Shown here in pieces: positions 23,810-35,575 of a DNA stretch of 64,000 bases; the stretch's first letter is position 1, and each line of letters starts with the position of its first letter. The stretch is taken from positions 13,764,001-13,828,000 of the forward strand of contig NC_066273.1 of assembly GCF_905404315.1 (NCBI RefSeq), given 5' to 3'. Source of the stretch: Leptidea sinapis. Lineage: Eukaryota > Arthropoda > Insecta > Lepidoptera > Pieridae. A program made the position numbers and the translations under genes. The notes beneath the pieces are model-generated. The model ran no database searches. It was given only the letters and a program-made list of their open reading frames with translations, and was not told the DNA's origin.

Positions 23810-24124
23810 CTATAGTCATGTTATTGACACAAGATGGCGCTTAGCACAAATGTTGTTATATACTACCACAGAGTAGGGATGGATATTTATGTCTAAGAGT
23901 AAACGAATTCTAGTAAAAATATTACTAGCACAAAGAAATTTATAAAATACAACTATTCCAAAATTTTAAAGATTGTAAAGTTTACTAAATGTCTTTATTA
24001 ACGATTCGTTGGGAATATTGACACCAAGAAATTAATTTCAGTTTTTTTTAAACAATGTTAAAATTTATTGTAATCATATTATTTACATATGACTTATCTA
24101 TTTTATATATAATATAAGATATTT
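23357..24124. other. No gene; (AT)n tract at 23769-23803
   Basis: The only evident structure is a ~35-bp perfect AT microsatellite. The rest is AT-rich and unrecognised. Confidence 0.6.
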
Positions 24125-24302
24125 CCACGTATATAGTCACTCATCACGATATCTCTGGAACCATAAGCCGTAGAGACTTGAAATTTGGTAGGAATATTCC
24201 ATTCGCCGAGTAGAGGTCAGCTAAGAACGGATTTTACGAAATTCCACCCGCAAGAGTTTTTTTTTTTATTATGAACAGAACAACGTCTGTCGGGTCAGCT
24301 AG
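24125..24302 (+). mobile_element. Helitron-like 3' end, different body
   Basis: Ends 'aacgtctgtcgggtcagctag' followed by T, the same terminus as 11569-11975, but the upstream part ('actcatcacgatatctct', 'gaaatttggtaggaatattc') belongs to another subfamily. 5' limit uncertain. Confidence 0.55.
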
Positions 24303-24375
24303 TAATTAATAACACTATTTATATTATAAAAAATAATAGTGAAATAAAACTATATAATCTAATAAAATTAATTAA

Positions 24376-25095
24376 TTACAAATAGTAAATATCATTAAGA
24401 ACGCTGTCGGGAGGTAAGGTGCCCATGAAGCTGGCAACGTTACCTCTTTGTATGGCCAAACTTATCCTTTGACAGAGGTACGTACCAGATCTTGGGTCAC
24501 CTGTTAAATCGGTTAGACGCCTGGATAACTCTGCTATGAGTTTTTGTGCCGATGAACCCCAAGGACCCATCGTCTCCACCCCAAAGGGAACAAATATGTA
24601 TCCATCACCGAGTGATGCATATTTCCTCCGTTTTAGCCTTTCGGCAGTTTTCGCCGCTGTACCTGCCGCTATAGATGAATGTTCAATAAGAGAGGGGGCT
24701 AGCGTGTCCAGACAAGTCGCATCCCACACCAGCGGATTTCCATGACTCCAAGGAATCAACATCATGCCATCAGGCCTTTTACCATCGTCACGTGAAATTC
24801 CATTCGGCTCTAGGATAGCCGGCTCGTTGACGATAGTAAAGGCCCGACGCAAGACGTCGTTTAAGGCGGCATGGCGGGAAAGACGGCCCGCACTGCGATG
24901 GCAAGATAAGCCATGGTGACCAAGGCTGTCTACATTGCCTCCGCAGCGGCACATATGGGGAACTGTTCTAGGGATACCCAGGCGTAAACCAACTGCGATT
25001 GAGAAGCTGGAATTATCCAGAAGCGTCCCTATGTTAGTCGAAGGAGTGGCCTGAAGCCAGTACCCTGAATGTCGTTCACTAACAGCAATAAAACG
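24376..25095 (-). pseudogene. Retroelement C-terminal region with a possible restriction-like endonuclease
   Basis: The minus-strand frame of 192 codons continues upstream without a stop in the homologous reading to about 25095 (ATPSTNIGTLLDNSSF, VGLRLGIPRTVPHMCRCG). Visible are a zinc-knuckle-like C-x-C...H-H...C...H pattern (MCRCGG, HHGLSCHRSAGRLSRH) and a KRPDG...WDATC pair. That pair resembles the PD...(D/E) core of restriction-like endonucleases in non-LTR elements. The C-terminus is QRGNVASFMGTLP. Fragments of the same family lie at 10484, 31100 and 61700. No reverse transcriptase motif remains here. The family is not assigned; a host gene is unlikely given the copies. Confidence 0.55.
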
Positions 25096-25306
25096 AGCCT
25101 GATCCGAAATATTGTGACTTGATAATAATATAGTTTTGTGAATGATTTTGCACTGTGGCTCATCCCAAAGCTTTTATTATGATTATTATTTTATTATTTC
25201 AGTTAACATCCATCTAGTATAGAAAAAATAAAACTCCCAAGCTCTTGCGCCAGTTCTTCTATATCGTGAGAGAGAGTTTTTGTATAGGATTACATTAAAA
25301 AATCTC

Positions 25307-25732
25307 TTAAGGCGAAGAGTAAGCAGAAAACATGCAAACAAGGGGTTTTTAGACACGTTTTTTGGTGAAAATATAGCATTTCAAACTACGAATACTACTT
25401 AATCCTGTTACACATATACTTAAGTCTTATTTGTAGGTTTCTAATGCTTTCTGTTGGTTATAGTTTTCACTCCAGAGCCTTTTTGAACTACCACTTTTCT
25501 TTGCAGTTAAACAAGTTTTTTGGCATGGCATTACGCATTTTTTTAGTACAACTCTCAGAAAAGTTATTCTTATAGCTTTACTTTTTTGTGTAGGTATATT
25601 TATTCAGATTAGTAATGAATAACGAGGCTTGTAAGCATATAAACTGTTTTCCACGCAAGAAATATGAAAATATTGGCTTTGTTACATAGATGGCGGGCCG
25701 GAAGCCGTGAACTCATATCGCTGGCATTTAGT
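25307..25732 (+). mobile_element. MITE-2 copy 2
   Basis: Best bounded copy: TTAAGGCGAAG at the left and TCGCCTTAA at the right, so short inverted ends sit inside a TTAA duplication. Length 426 bp. No coding capacity. Confidence 0.7.
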
Positions 25733-25852
25733 GTCGCCTTAATCAATCATCAAACATCAGGGTTTCATTCTCGACATTTGCCTCCTCCAAGATATAACCA
25801 ATGGAAACGAAATTTTCCTAATTTATGTAATACGTTCTATTTTGTAATATTT

Positions 25853-26170
25853 TAACAGGTGCAAATAGTTTATATGCTTATAATCCTTGTAATTGAATAC
25901 TTATCTGTATAAATGTACCAACAAAAAAAAAGTACAAGCTAAAGGAATAACTCTTCTGAATTTCATATTAAACAAATGCGTCATGCCTAAAAAAACTTGT
26001 TTAACTGTAAATCAAAATGGTAGTTTAAATAGCTCTGGAGTGGTTACTACAACTAACAGCAAGCATTGGCAACCTACAAATAATACTTAAGGGTATGTGT
26101 AACATAATTATGTAGTGTTCATAGCACCGAGTGCTATAGTATCACCATAAAACTTGTCGGAAATATTCTG
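25853..26170 (-). mobile_element. MITE-2 copy 3, truncated
   Basis: Inverted relative to the neighbouring copy, sharing 'acagcaagcattggcaacct' and 'agtttatatgcttataat' in reverse order. Both ends are lost, and the 65-codon frame inside is fortuitous. Confidence 0.55.
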
Positions 26171-26334
26171 TATCGGACTGTTTTGATTTTTTTGGTTATT
26201 GTTATCGGATTTGTAGACTCTGTTTTTTTATGGAAAAGGACAAACGAGAGTTTGGTACATGTCGAGATATTTTCATGCTATCACTGTTTTACTTTTGAAG
26301 TTGACATTGTTACGTTTTGACTTTTAACTTAAAA

Positions 26335-26510
26335 CAGATACTTTCACTCATTTTTCATCATTATTGTAATAATAATCAGCATCAAAACATAACACAATAC
26401 ATCAATCTATAATACTGACAAATTTAATCGTTGTTTATTTATTCGTAATAATAATATCTTAGTGATACTTGTTTTGCACACCGTAACAGAGACGATGTGA
26501 CGTCATCGAC
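26335..26510 (-). repeat. Repeat partner of 16830-16995
   Basis: Inverted copy containing 'gatgtgacgtcatcgacgt' and 'ttgttttgcacaccgtaaca'. Confidence 0.5.
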
Positions 26511-26614
26511 GTGTTAGGTCCACAGATAATAAAAGGCATAAATGGCATTTATTTTCTCAAAATTGATTCCTTTAGAATTCTTTTTGATGTCATTTCTAAT
26601 ATACTAGATACTAC

Positions 26615-27060
26615 TACCGCTTCGGAAACAAATGGCGCTCTGAGAGAGAAGAAGCGGCGCAAGAAACTCTCCCAGCATTCTTTTTTTTTGCGCTCTTTTC
26701 AATAAATATACAATATTGTACAGTCATTTCTATCGCTATAAAATAATCACAATCTAGTCCCAGGCTGTCCGATCATTAAGATATTCAGATGTGGAGTAAT
26801 AGGATTTACTACAGATCCATTTTTCTTATAAAACATTTAAATTTATTTATAGATAATGCCTGAACAGTGGCTGGGATTCTATTATAGAAGTGTATACATT
26901 TACCCTTAAAGCTATTATCTTATGAAGCCTACTAGAATTAGTTACAAGTAAGCCCTTATTTCTAGTGTTATAATAATGAAAAAAAGCAAAAAGGTGACGA
27001 TTTTTGTGAACGTATATTAAATTTTCATAAATGCACTGACAATGAACAGTCAAAATATTT
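26615..27060 (-). pseudogene. LINE fragment (reverse transcriptase C-terminus and 3' end)
   Basis: The minus strand encodes ENLIYVHKNRHLFAFFHYYN and RNKGLLVTNSSRLHKI, matching the HYYNTRNK...RL pattern near the C-terminus of jockey/CR1-like reverse transcriptases. The 3' part towards 26615 carries 'gaagcggcgcaagaaactct'. Truncated at both the 5' side and the coding end. Confidence 0.55.
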
Positions 27061-27944
27061 ATTTCTTTGTTTCTAATGTCAAAGTATATTCTAATGAGTC
27101 ATTAATATATTGTTACAGAACACGGAGGGACTCAAATTAAAGGAGGTTACATGCTTCGTTATAAACGTAAGTAAACTTAAAATGATTTGGTATTTAGTAG
27201 TTACTAGTTAATTATTATCTTATATTTTGGTTTTACCTATGACTGAGGGGGCACTTAGCGTGTATTGTTATTGTAATAATATTGACACACTTTTTACACA
27301 AATTTGCTTGCCCCAAATTAGGCATATATAGCCTGTGTTATGGGTTGCAAGATAACGATATATTTAATACAATATACTTATTTAAACATAATATAAATAC
27401 ATATAAACATCCATGACTCGGAAACAAACATCCATATTCATCTCAGATTCGAACCACTCGGCTATACAGGTCGTCGAAAGGTAAAATGTCATGTATGATA
27501 TCTGGACTCTATTGTGTTTACCGTTTTGGCGGTACTTATTAGATAAATAAATCTACCCAGTTCTCAAATCTATAACGTTTTCGTTTTATGAAGCTTTTCC
27601 ATAATTAAAATTAAAAAAAAGTAAATTTGGTCACTATACTCACAGTCTATGGTTTCTTGTAATGTCAAAGCTTTTCAAAGGTATTTCAATAGTGCTTTTT
27701 ATTTTAACCAAAGGGGATCTAAAAATTGAAATTTAGTTTAGTATGAAACGTGCAGTCATTTGGCGTTTAAAATAGTAATTACAATATTATATCAACGAAG
27801 TATAATCCGGCTAAGTTTGAAAGCAAACAGTTGCTTATAACGTAGTGGATTTCTCCGTTTTTTTTAAAAGATTGAAGTCGTCAACTGTCAATCTATTAAT
27901 TAAAACTGCACGTTTCATTCAAACGAGCGAATCGCTTTTTCTTA
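27061..27944. other. No gene recognised
   Basis: AT-rich; nothing shared within the window. Confidence 0.45.
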
Positions 27945-28245
27945 CGGCCGTTCTTACTATCTACAGATTGAGATAAATTACTACCGTCTACTGTCAGTAA
28001 TTAGCTGTCAATAATCTGAAGCTGTCCCAATATACCCGATAAGTCATTCTTATCGCCTTATATTGGGATGCGTGAATTGCAATTTCCATACAAACTTCTA
28101 TCGCTGGTAAGCTGTACGTTGTCCCATTGACAGACAGCGTGTACGGATAAGGTGAGTTACCGTCGATAAGTTTATTGAGACAGAGATATGATTTTTATTT
28201 CAAGTAGGCCACAACCGGAGTTAGACTGAATATTGGGAACTGCCG
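27945..28245 (+). mobile_element. MITE-1 copy 3
   Basis: CGGCCGTTC start (with a small deletion of the CCAATA part) and ATATTGGGAACTGCCG end, flanked by TTA on both sides. ~301 bp. Confidence 0.75.
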
Positions 28246-28667
28246 TTAGAGAGTTTCGCTAAAGCACGACAGGAGGATCTTCATAGAAATTTTGCCTGCC
28301 ACTGCTCGCATGTATTTCGTTGGCAATGTTATAGATTTTACCATTTACCAACGCCTATGCAAAGTGATGCAACCAAAATAAGTAAATGTTCGAACTTAAT
28401 CAATTAGAAAAATCCACCCATACTTTAATAAAAAGGAATTTTGCGAACATTTTTAAAACGTGAACTAATAAAAATAAATAAATATAAATTTAATAACAAA
28501 CCTTACGTAAAACGGCTTAACTAGATAATTATAGGCAAACCATGGCTCTCTCTACAATTTATTATGAAATATGAGGTGCAACATTTAAACATAATTAATT
28601 CTCTTTTACAATAACAGAAGAATTAATATTGTTGTTGACGAACAACAGAGATTGTAGATTTAAGTGA
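28246..28667. other. No gene recognised
   Basis: AT-rich; nothing seen. Confidence 0.45.
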
Positions 28668-28860
28668 CGACCTAAATCCAAAAAGTCCGGAAGTACGCGG
28701 TACCTATTGGTATCCAAGATGGTCCGACGATCTGGTCAGGACCATCGGAATACGTTGGATGAGGGCAGCACAGGACCAATCGTCGTAGAGATCTTTGAGG
28801 AAGGCCTTTGTCAAGCAGTGGACGTCTTCCGGCTGGTGATGTGATGATGATGACTTTAAC
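28668..28860 (+). pseudogene. RTE LINE 3' end
   Basis: Once a frame shift is allowed, the plus strand encodes RWSDDLV, WMRAAQDQSSWRSLRKAF and VKQWTSSG, the typical RTE C-terminus, followed by a TGATGATGATG tail. It belongs to a subfamily other than 20610-21225. Confidence 0.65.
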
Positions 28861-29313
28861 CCAAAACTTAGACTTGCACTACCGATTAAGTGGATTCAAT
28901 TAAAACTTAATTCACTTTGCATACCAATCTGCCAAAGTTTAAATTAATTACAAGAACATCAGCAATATACTAAATTTTGTGTTAAGCAAGCGAAGCAATC
29001 GACATAATATCTGTTGAATACGATGAGTAATCGCTTAGTGAATGATGCACTCCTAGTACCTCTCAATATTATGCTTTCATATTGATTTGATTGAAGCTAA
29101 TAATTTGCGGATTGATTGAGAAATGGATAAGTTTGATTGATAATTTAATAATATAAGTAATTTTTAACTTAAAACTTACACTTAATCATTTAAATTATGA
29201 TACGATACGAAACTTAACAGAATTTTGATTTCTAACTTCATTTTCACATCATACTTTCATATTCATTGTATCTCCATCAGAATAATGTATAATATAATTA
29301 ATTAACTAAGCTC
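28861..29313. other. AT-rich, no gene recognised
   Basis: Nothing seen. Confidence 0.45.
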
Positions 29314-29782
29314 TTAAGGCGACACTAAATGCCAGCGACCTTGAGCGATATGAGTTCAGGGCTGCCGGACCGCCATCTATGTAACAACACTTATCTTTTC
29401 AAAATTCTTGCGTGGAAAACGTAACATTTAAAGGCGCAAACAGTTTATATGCTTACAATTCTCACTATTGATTACTAATCTGAATGTTCCTACACAAAAC
29501 TAGTAAAAGCTATTAGAATAACTTTTCTGAGAGTAATACTAAACAAATGCGTAACTCTCATAATAATGCCAAAAAAGTTAAACTGCAAAGAAAAGTGGTA
29601 GTTCAAAATAGCTCTGGAGTGTGAACTATAATCAACAGCAAGCATAGGCAACCTACAAATAAGACTTAAGGATACGTGTAACAAGGTAAAATACTGTCCA
29701 TTACTCCAAATGCTATATATTCACCATAAAACTTATCTAAAAACACCATGTTTGCTTGTTTTACGCTTACCCTTCGTCTTAA
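29314..29782 (-). mobile_element. MITE-2 copy 4
   Basis: Bounded by TTAAGGCGAC on one side and TTCGTCTTAA on the other, 469 bp, inverted relative to 25307-25732. Both TTAA ends are intact. Confidence 0.7.
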
Positions 29783-29787
29783 CATCA

Positions 29788-29843
29788 ATAAACTCTATCA
29801 AGTTGTCACATACGTTTGACCTCTATCAAGTTGTCACATACGT
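29788..29843 (+). repeat. Tandem duplication
   Basis: 'ctctatcaagttgtcacata' occurs twice, about 29 bp apart, just outside MITE-2 copy 4. Confidence 0.8.
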
Positions 29844-30059
29844 CCTCCTAATACTTTGAAGTCCTAATACCATAAAAATTATGAGTAGCTCCAAGTAGCT
29901 CTTTGATTGTTATTGCAACACATGGTTACATTCTTATGTTTTATAAATTAAAAGGATAAAAGGTTATGTGCATCGATATATAATACACAATTACTAGATA
30001 CTAAAAGTCTATGCATATTACCGATAACCTTACCATTTTTTATACATAAGAGGAGGCAA

Positions 30060-30505
30060 GCGGGAACTTTTCTTTTATATGTAAGAGGGGGCAAACGAGC
30101 AAGAGGCTCACGGGGTGGGGAGAAGTGAGGTAACCACCCATGGACATCCACAACGTCAGGTGTTAAGAGATGCGTTGCCGGCCTTTAAGGTGGGAGTATG
30201 CTCTTTTCTTGAAGGTCCCTAAGTCGTATCGGTTCGGGATAACTGCAGCCGGTAGTTCATTCCACAAAGTCGCTGTGCAAGGCAAGATATTTCTTGCAAA
30301 ACGCGCAGTTGTTTAATGGCAGACGTCAACGTGATGCGGATGGTACTATAGGCCGCTGGAATATACAGCTCCCAATCCCGAACAGCTCCTCTGAGCACTC
30401 CCCGTAACGCAACGCAACGCCAAAGAATCAAGCCGATCGTCGATGATTCGAGTCGTTCTTCGTTGTATGCGGTCAAATGGAAGAAACTGGTACTGGGGAA
30501 TTGTG
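30060..30505 (-). pseudogene. LINE-A fragment
   Basis: On the minus strand, broken frames carry PQYQFLPFDRIQRRTTRIID and RLDSLALRCV, down to the 'aaccacccatggacatccac' 3' end near 30134. It is shorter than the 14434-15396 copy and has an internal deletion. Confidence 0.65.
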
Positions 30506-31099
30506 ATTGAGATAGATAGAATAACTGATAAAAACTCCCACCCCTTTTTTAAATCATATAGCAACTTAGTCTACTAAATATAATATTATAATTTTTATGT
30601 GGCCTGCGCCTGAACCAGACAAGAACAATGCTATTCACATTATCCTCTAAATAATCTACTACAATATACTAAGCCTTATTTATTAAAGAAGGTTTATTGT
30701 AGGTATTTCTTTAATTTGTATTCAGCGAGCCCTAGTATTATACAGTCTAATATTTTATTGTAAAATTAAATACTGTTGGTCTATGGAGGAGCCCTTAACT
30801 TATTTATTATGTTTATTTACCTTTTCTCTTTCTTCTTGAGTTGAATGAATTATTCATCTGCAGCATTTCCCCACAATAGAAAACCCCCGTATGACTTAAC
30901 ACATTATATGTCAACTGTCTGATCTTTTAACGGCAAAACTTGCAGAACTTAGTCTATTTGCTAAGTTACTGATATGTGGGCCCCACTGTAATTTACTATC
31001 TATGGTATTGCCAAGAAAAACATTCGAATCTACTTATTCCAAAGTTTAAGAATCTACCATTACCTTAACCTTTGTTTACAATACTATGATTTCATTAAA
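30506..31099. other. No gene recognised
   Basis: Nothing seen. Confidence 0.45.
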
Positions 31100-31260
31100 T
31101 TAAAACTATCATTACGGGGAAGCGTACCAAGAATACTGGCAGCATTTCCACATTGGATAGCTCGGCTGAGCCGTTGACCGAAATACTGCCACCGCTTTGG
31201 TTGCCATTAGCCCTATTGAGGCAAAAAGATCTCTGGGCCCCACGGGCCTTTGTTTCAAAT
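31100..31260 (-). pseudogene. Fragment of the GTLP retroelement family
   Basis: The minus strand gives QYFGQRLSRAIQ and GNAASILGTLP in one frame, the same C-terminus as 24376-25095 and 61700-62032. Confidence 0.6.
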
Positions 31261-31463
31261 TTGGTGATTTACTATTTAACAATAGGTTATTATTTGTGAA
31301 GCAATTTAATACTTTTAACATAGTATCATTAATAATTTTGCTATCTCACATATCTCATAATATGTGACCAAAGGATTCTTATAATGTGTCATTGAATTCT
31401 TTGGGTCTGAAACCCAAGAGAAGTCCAAGGATTTTGTTTTTATAGCTTTGTAAAGACAATATA

Positions 31464-31740
31464 TTGAACATGAACGATGTTTCAGGTAAATATTTGTGGA
31501 GCACTTGGTCAGAGGAATGGGTGGTCCTGTACGACGACTCTACGATGGCCTGGTTTAAGGTAACGGATTTATATTGCTTTCATTTTCATTATGCGGGAGG
31601 CCTATGTCCAGCAGTGGACAGCAACACCGGTACGTGGTCACCATTCAAGGATGAGGGTACTACCCCAACGGCCATCTGTCCGCCGAACTATGCGCCCCTG
31701 CCCACTGCTACGTCAGTTTCACAATCATGATTGCATTAAT
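31464..31740 (+). other. Composite repeat remnant, includes an RTE tail scrap
   Basis: An 88-codon open frame. 'ggaggcctatgtccagcagt' at about 31596 is the nucleotide signature of the RTE C-terminus (EAYVQQW in another frame), so this frame is not a gene. The rest is unassigned. Confidence 0.4.
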
Positions 31741-33829
31741 TATACGCCATTCTTCATTCTGATCTGATCTTATTTCTCCATGGTGTTGGTATCGACTCTA
31801 TGTAAAGGCAACTGGTGGTAAGTATCCTCAGTCAGAAATCAGAGCCCCAGCCAAATAATATAGGTTACAGCATGTATCCGGATTTTTCTAGAATCTGTTA
31901 GGGTAAGTTGTACTTGACTTATCAGTGTCCCATGAATCAGTTAGCTTTTATAATTTTGGTTATGTTGACAACTGGAAACCGCTGGCTTCGTGATTGACCC
32001 ATCATCAAAACTTATGGCACTTACTGAAATCCTAGAACACTGATTGATTCATTTGATGTATGGGATCGCTTTATCTTCAATGTACTCGTATAGAGGATGT
32101 ATAATTAATAGCTTTACTATTGTCTCTGACTTTACAAACTTGACATCTTGGTTAAAGCCTACTCTACTCTTACTCTGCCGCAATACAGTTTTTAAAACTA
32201 GTGCGGAGGGTAGATTCAAATGTTTTTGTTGTACTTAATTTAATAATACTCATTTTGTCACGGGCTTATTAACTCGATCGGTTCAATGCCATTGTTCTTT
32301 CTAGTGAATATTTGCAGGTACCAAAGTTTTAGTACCTTTTTCACGTAATGTTTTAATGTGATATTGTAGTCTGTAGACATAGTATATATTATATATAAAT
32401 AGCTGTGTATTGCGTTGTTTAGTACTAAGGCCATTAAAGAGTAATGCTAGTAAGACCAAAATATAATATTGCAATAGTGTTAGTGTTATAAATAAATAAA
32501 AATACTTGTGGTACTTTGGTGTGTTTGTCGAAATACAGGAAAAATCCTTGATCGGCTGCAGATGCTAAAACTTTTTTGTACATAGGTACTTTGTTCATTA
32601 CAATTATTGGCTGTTTAATTAGAATAAGTACTTTTTGTGAAATAATAAATAAATAAATAAAAAAAAGTATGTCTTGGCCGTTTTACTATAACGCAATATA
32701 TATTATATTTAGGTTCTTAACAAGTTGTTTTGTTGTGCGACAATAACGAATTTGCTAAGGCATACTTTTTGGTTTTGTAGAGTCAGGGTTTACGGATTAT
32801 TATTTGATACTTATTGTTAAACCCACATACAATAAGATCGGAATTAAGTAAGTGGTTTTACTAAAATTTTACTTTTGAGGCTAGGTATGAGTAGAGAGAT
32901 TTAAATATTTATTCGTAGTCCTATAATCGTGGTTCCATATTGATATTACAATCCATTTTCTCTTTTTAGCATTTCAATGACCGATGGATTATTATGGTGA
33001 TCCATTTTTTCATCTATCTTAGGGATGGCTTTACTAGATTTTTTAATATGTTTTTGTAGTAAAATGATTGATGTTGCATTTCAAAAATTAACATTCCCAT
33101 TTTGAAATGCTGCTTTTTGACTGACATAAAAATAAATAACAATAATATTTAAATACTTAAATTTAAGTCAAGCCTCTATCGCAATAGGTCACTCTGTAAG
33201 GATAGGGGCTTTATTGGTTGGTTGGTTAAATAAAAGTTGAATAAAAATAATTGAAATCTCAAATTAACGATCGAATATTGAAAAGCCTGTAAATCAAAAA
33301 TTATTTTGGAACTCCGGATATTTACAAAATGAGGACAAATTGCAATTCAAACTCCATACACCCATAGGAATTTAAAAATATTAGAATAACATACAAATAC
33401 ATTACATTGAAAAATTTGTTATCTGTAGGTGTCAACCTCTCCTATGTTTTATACAAGTCATATACGCTCAAAGCATTTTAATTTTTTTATTGTAAAAATC
33501 GATATTTAATTGAAATTCACACTCAAATTTGCCACTTAATCAGGTAAATGTACCGGAGTTTGTATAAAGGGACGGAGAATTTTCTGCAGTTTCAATATTA
33601 AATTACCCGATTGCTATGTCGAATATATCAGAAACAACTTTGCTAAATTGTTTCGATCGCAACTGGAACGTATTACGCAAATTAAAATATTGTTATTTAT
33701 TTTACGAACTACAAAGACATTCGAAATTCAAACCTAATTTTTAATCCACTAGGCTTTTGCTTGATCATCGAGAGATCATGGAGAAAATCAAAAAGCTCTT
33801 ATCATGTTATATCATATTCCTCGTCATCA
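31741..33829. other. Longest stretch with nothing recognised
   Basis: About 2 kb of AT-rich DNA with a TAAA run at 32645. No coding frame, RNA or internal repeat found. Confidence 0.45.
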
Positions 33830-33997
33830 TATTCTTAATGACAACAAGGGACGAGACAAACAAGACGTTCAGCTGATGGTAATTGATACGCCCTGCCCAT
33901 TACAATGCAGTGCCATCAGGATTCTTGAAAGACCCAAAAAATCTGAGGGGCACTACAATTGCGCTCGTCACATTGAGAGGTTATATAATGGTATCGA
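33830..33997 (-). repeat. SR-B copy, minus strand
   Basis: Reverse of the SR-B 3' half ('gttcagctgatggtaattga', 'aaggattcttgaaag' type blocks). Forms a head-to-head pair with the next copy. Confidence 0.6.
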
Positions 33998-34013
33998 ATT
34001 ATAAAAAAACTCA

Positions 34014-34240
34014 TAAGCAGTAATGTGTTAGCATTACTGTGTTTCGGTCTGAAGGGCGCCGTAGATAGTGAAATTACTGGGCAAATGAGATTTAATATTT
34101 TATGCCTCAAGGTGACGAGCGCAATTGAAGTGCCACTCAGAATTTTTAAGTTTTTCGAGAATTCTGAGCGGCACTGCATTGTAATAGGTAGGGCGTATCA
34201 ATTATTATCAGCTGAACGTCATGCTCGTCTCACCCCTTAA
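34014..34240 (+). repeat. SR-B copy, plus strand
   Basis: 'agcattactgtgtttcggtc', 'aggtgacgagcgcaattg' and the 'gctgaacgtcatgctcgtct' end are present. The A tail is lost. Confidence 0.65.
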
Positions 34241-35269
34241 TATGATTACCTATCTGTTTGTAGTAGAACTATTGATTTGCCAAGTCATCAAGTGTTTTGC
34301 GTTGGCAATTTTCTATATTTTATGCAGACAATGTCGCAGTAATATGAAAAGTTACTATCTGTGTTTGCCCTAGAATTGAATTCCCGAGGCTAATGGTGAA
34401 AACACAAAAAATACGAGATCATTTTAAATAAGATTTCTTCTCATTAGACGAGCGAATAAATTGAATTGAGTTCGTGGAATATCCAAGAGAACGCAGAGAA
34501 CTTTATCGGGAAAATCATTAATAACCCGAGAGTCAAACTTTAAGACAAAGAAGTTTGACTTTATAGATAAACTTTGGCTTAGTTTTCGATTTTAATAAGC
34601 ACATCGCTGTGGGTCCTATTAAGACCTTCCAGTTGGCCTAAATTCTCGTTCAGATCAACAACAATTTCTTGTTTCCTATGCATATGTAAATACACTAGAT
34701 GTAGTTCACGACAAAGTGAACCACTAGCTTCTATGTCCTCCTTTAAATAAATACGGTAGAAAGTAAGCCTTCAGAAAAGTAAAGTGTAATAAAATGGGAT
34801 AAATGCAGGATCAGACATAGGATAAAGGTAGTCTCAGAAGTGGGATAAGTACAGTATCAGAAGTGGGATAAGTACAGTATCAGAAGTGGGATGAATATAA
34901 ATTTGCTACTTATTAGGCCGGTCGGTTATTATTGGTTAATATGTCTTTGAGTCTAGAGGAGTGTAGATAGACACGATAATACTAAATGAAGTCCCACATC
35001 TCAACCACTTCCTCTCCTAATTACACTTTGCAAAATTGCACATTCTTCGCTTTTCACTTCCTCGCAAGTCTCACGAGTAGAATTAGCTTGAAATCGCGAA
35101 TCATTCTATATACTACTACTTACTACTTAAATACGCTAAAACGTATAACCTATTTCCAATTCCTGACTTATTCACACAAAGCGCTCTTATAAGAAAAAAA
35201 GGTGCACTCATTGACGACAGTGAACGGTTTAGTATAATTTGCTATTCATGTTTTCATTTACCAGTGGGA
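34241..35269. other. No gene; 23-bp tandem repeat at 34836-34898
   Basis: A 23-bp unit beginning 'cagaagtgggataagtac' occurs twice perfectly (34836, 34859) and a third time partially (34882). The rest is unrecognised. Confidence 0.6.
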
Positions 35270-35575
35270 GGCTGCTTTGCACAGGATGCCGGCTAGATTA
35301 TGGGTACCATAACGGCGCCTTTTTCTGCCATGAGGCAGTAATGTGTAAGCATTACTATGTTTCGGTCTGCAGGCCGCCCTAAGCTAGTGAAATTTCTGGG
35401 CAAATGAGATTCTAGATCATATGTCTCAAGGTGACGAGCGCAGTTGTAGTGCCGCTTAGAATTTTTGGGTTTTTCAAGAATTCTTAGCGGCACTGAATTG
35501 TAATGGCCATATAATTACCATCAGTGGAACATCCTGCTCGTCTCGTCCCTTATTGTCATAAAGAAAAAAGGAAAA
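35270..35575 (+). repeat. SR-B copy, near full length
   Basis: Starts at 'gtgggaggctgctttgcaca' and runs to 'tcgtcccttattgtcataaa' plus an A-rich end. Confidence 0.65.

Noticed and set aside
24376..24954. Host protein-coding gene (192 aa)
   Set aside because: Fragments of the same protein occur at 10484, 31100 and 61700 in broken form, so it belongs to a repeated element.
31464..31730. 88-aa host ORF
   Set aside because: Contains an RTE tail signature in another frame; no domain.
34836..34898. CRISPR-like array
   Set aside because: The 23-bp units are directly adjacent without spacers, and the genome is eukaryotic; simple tandem repeat.
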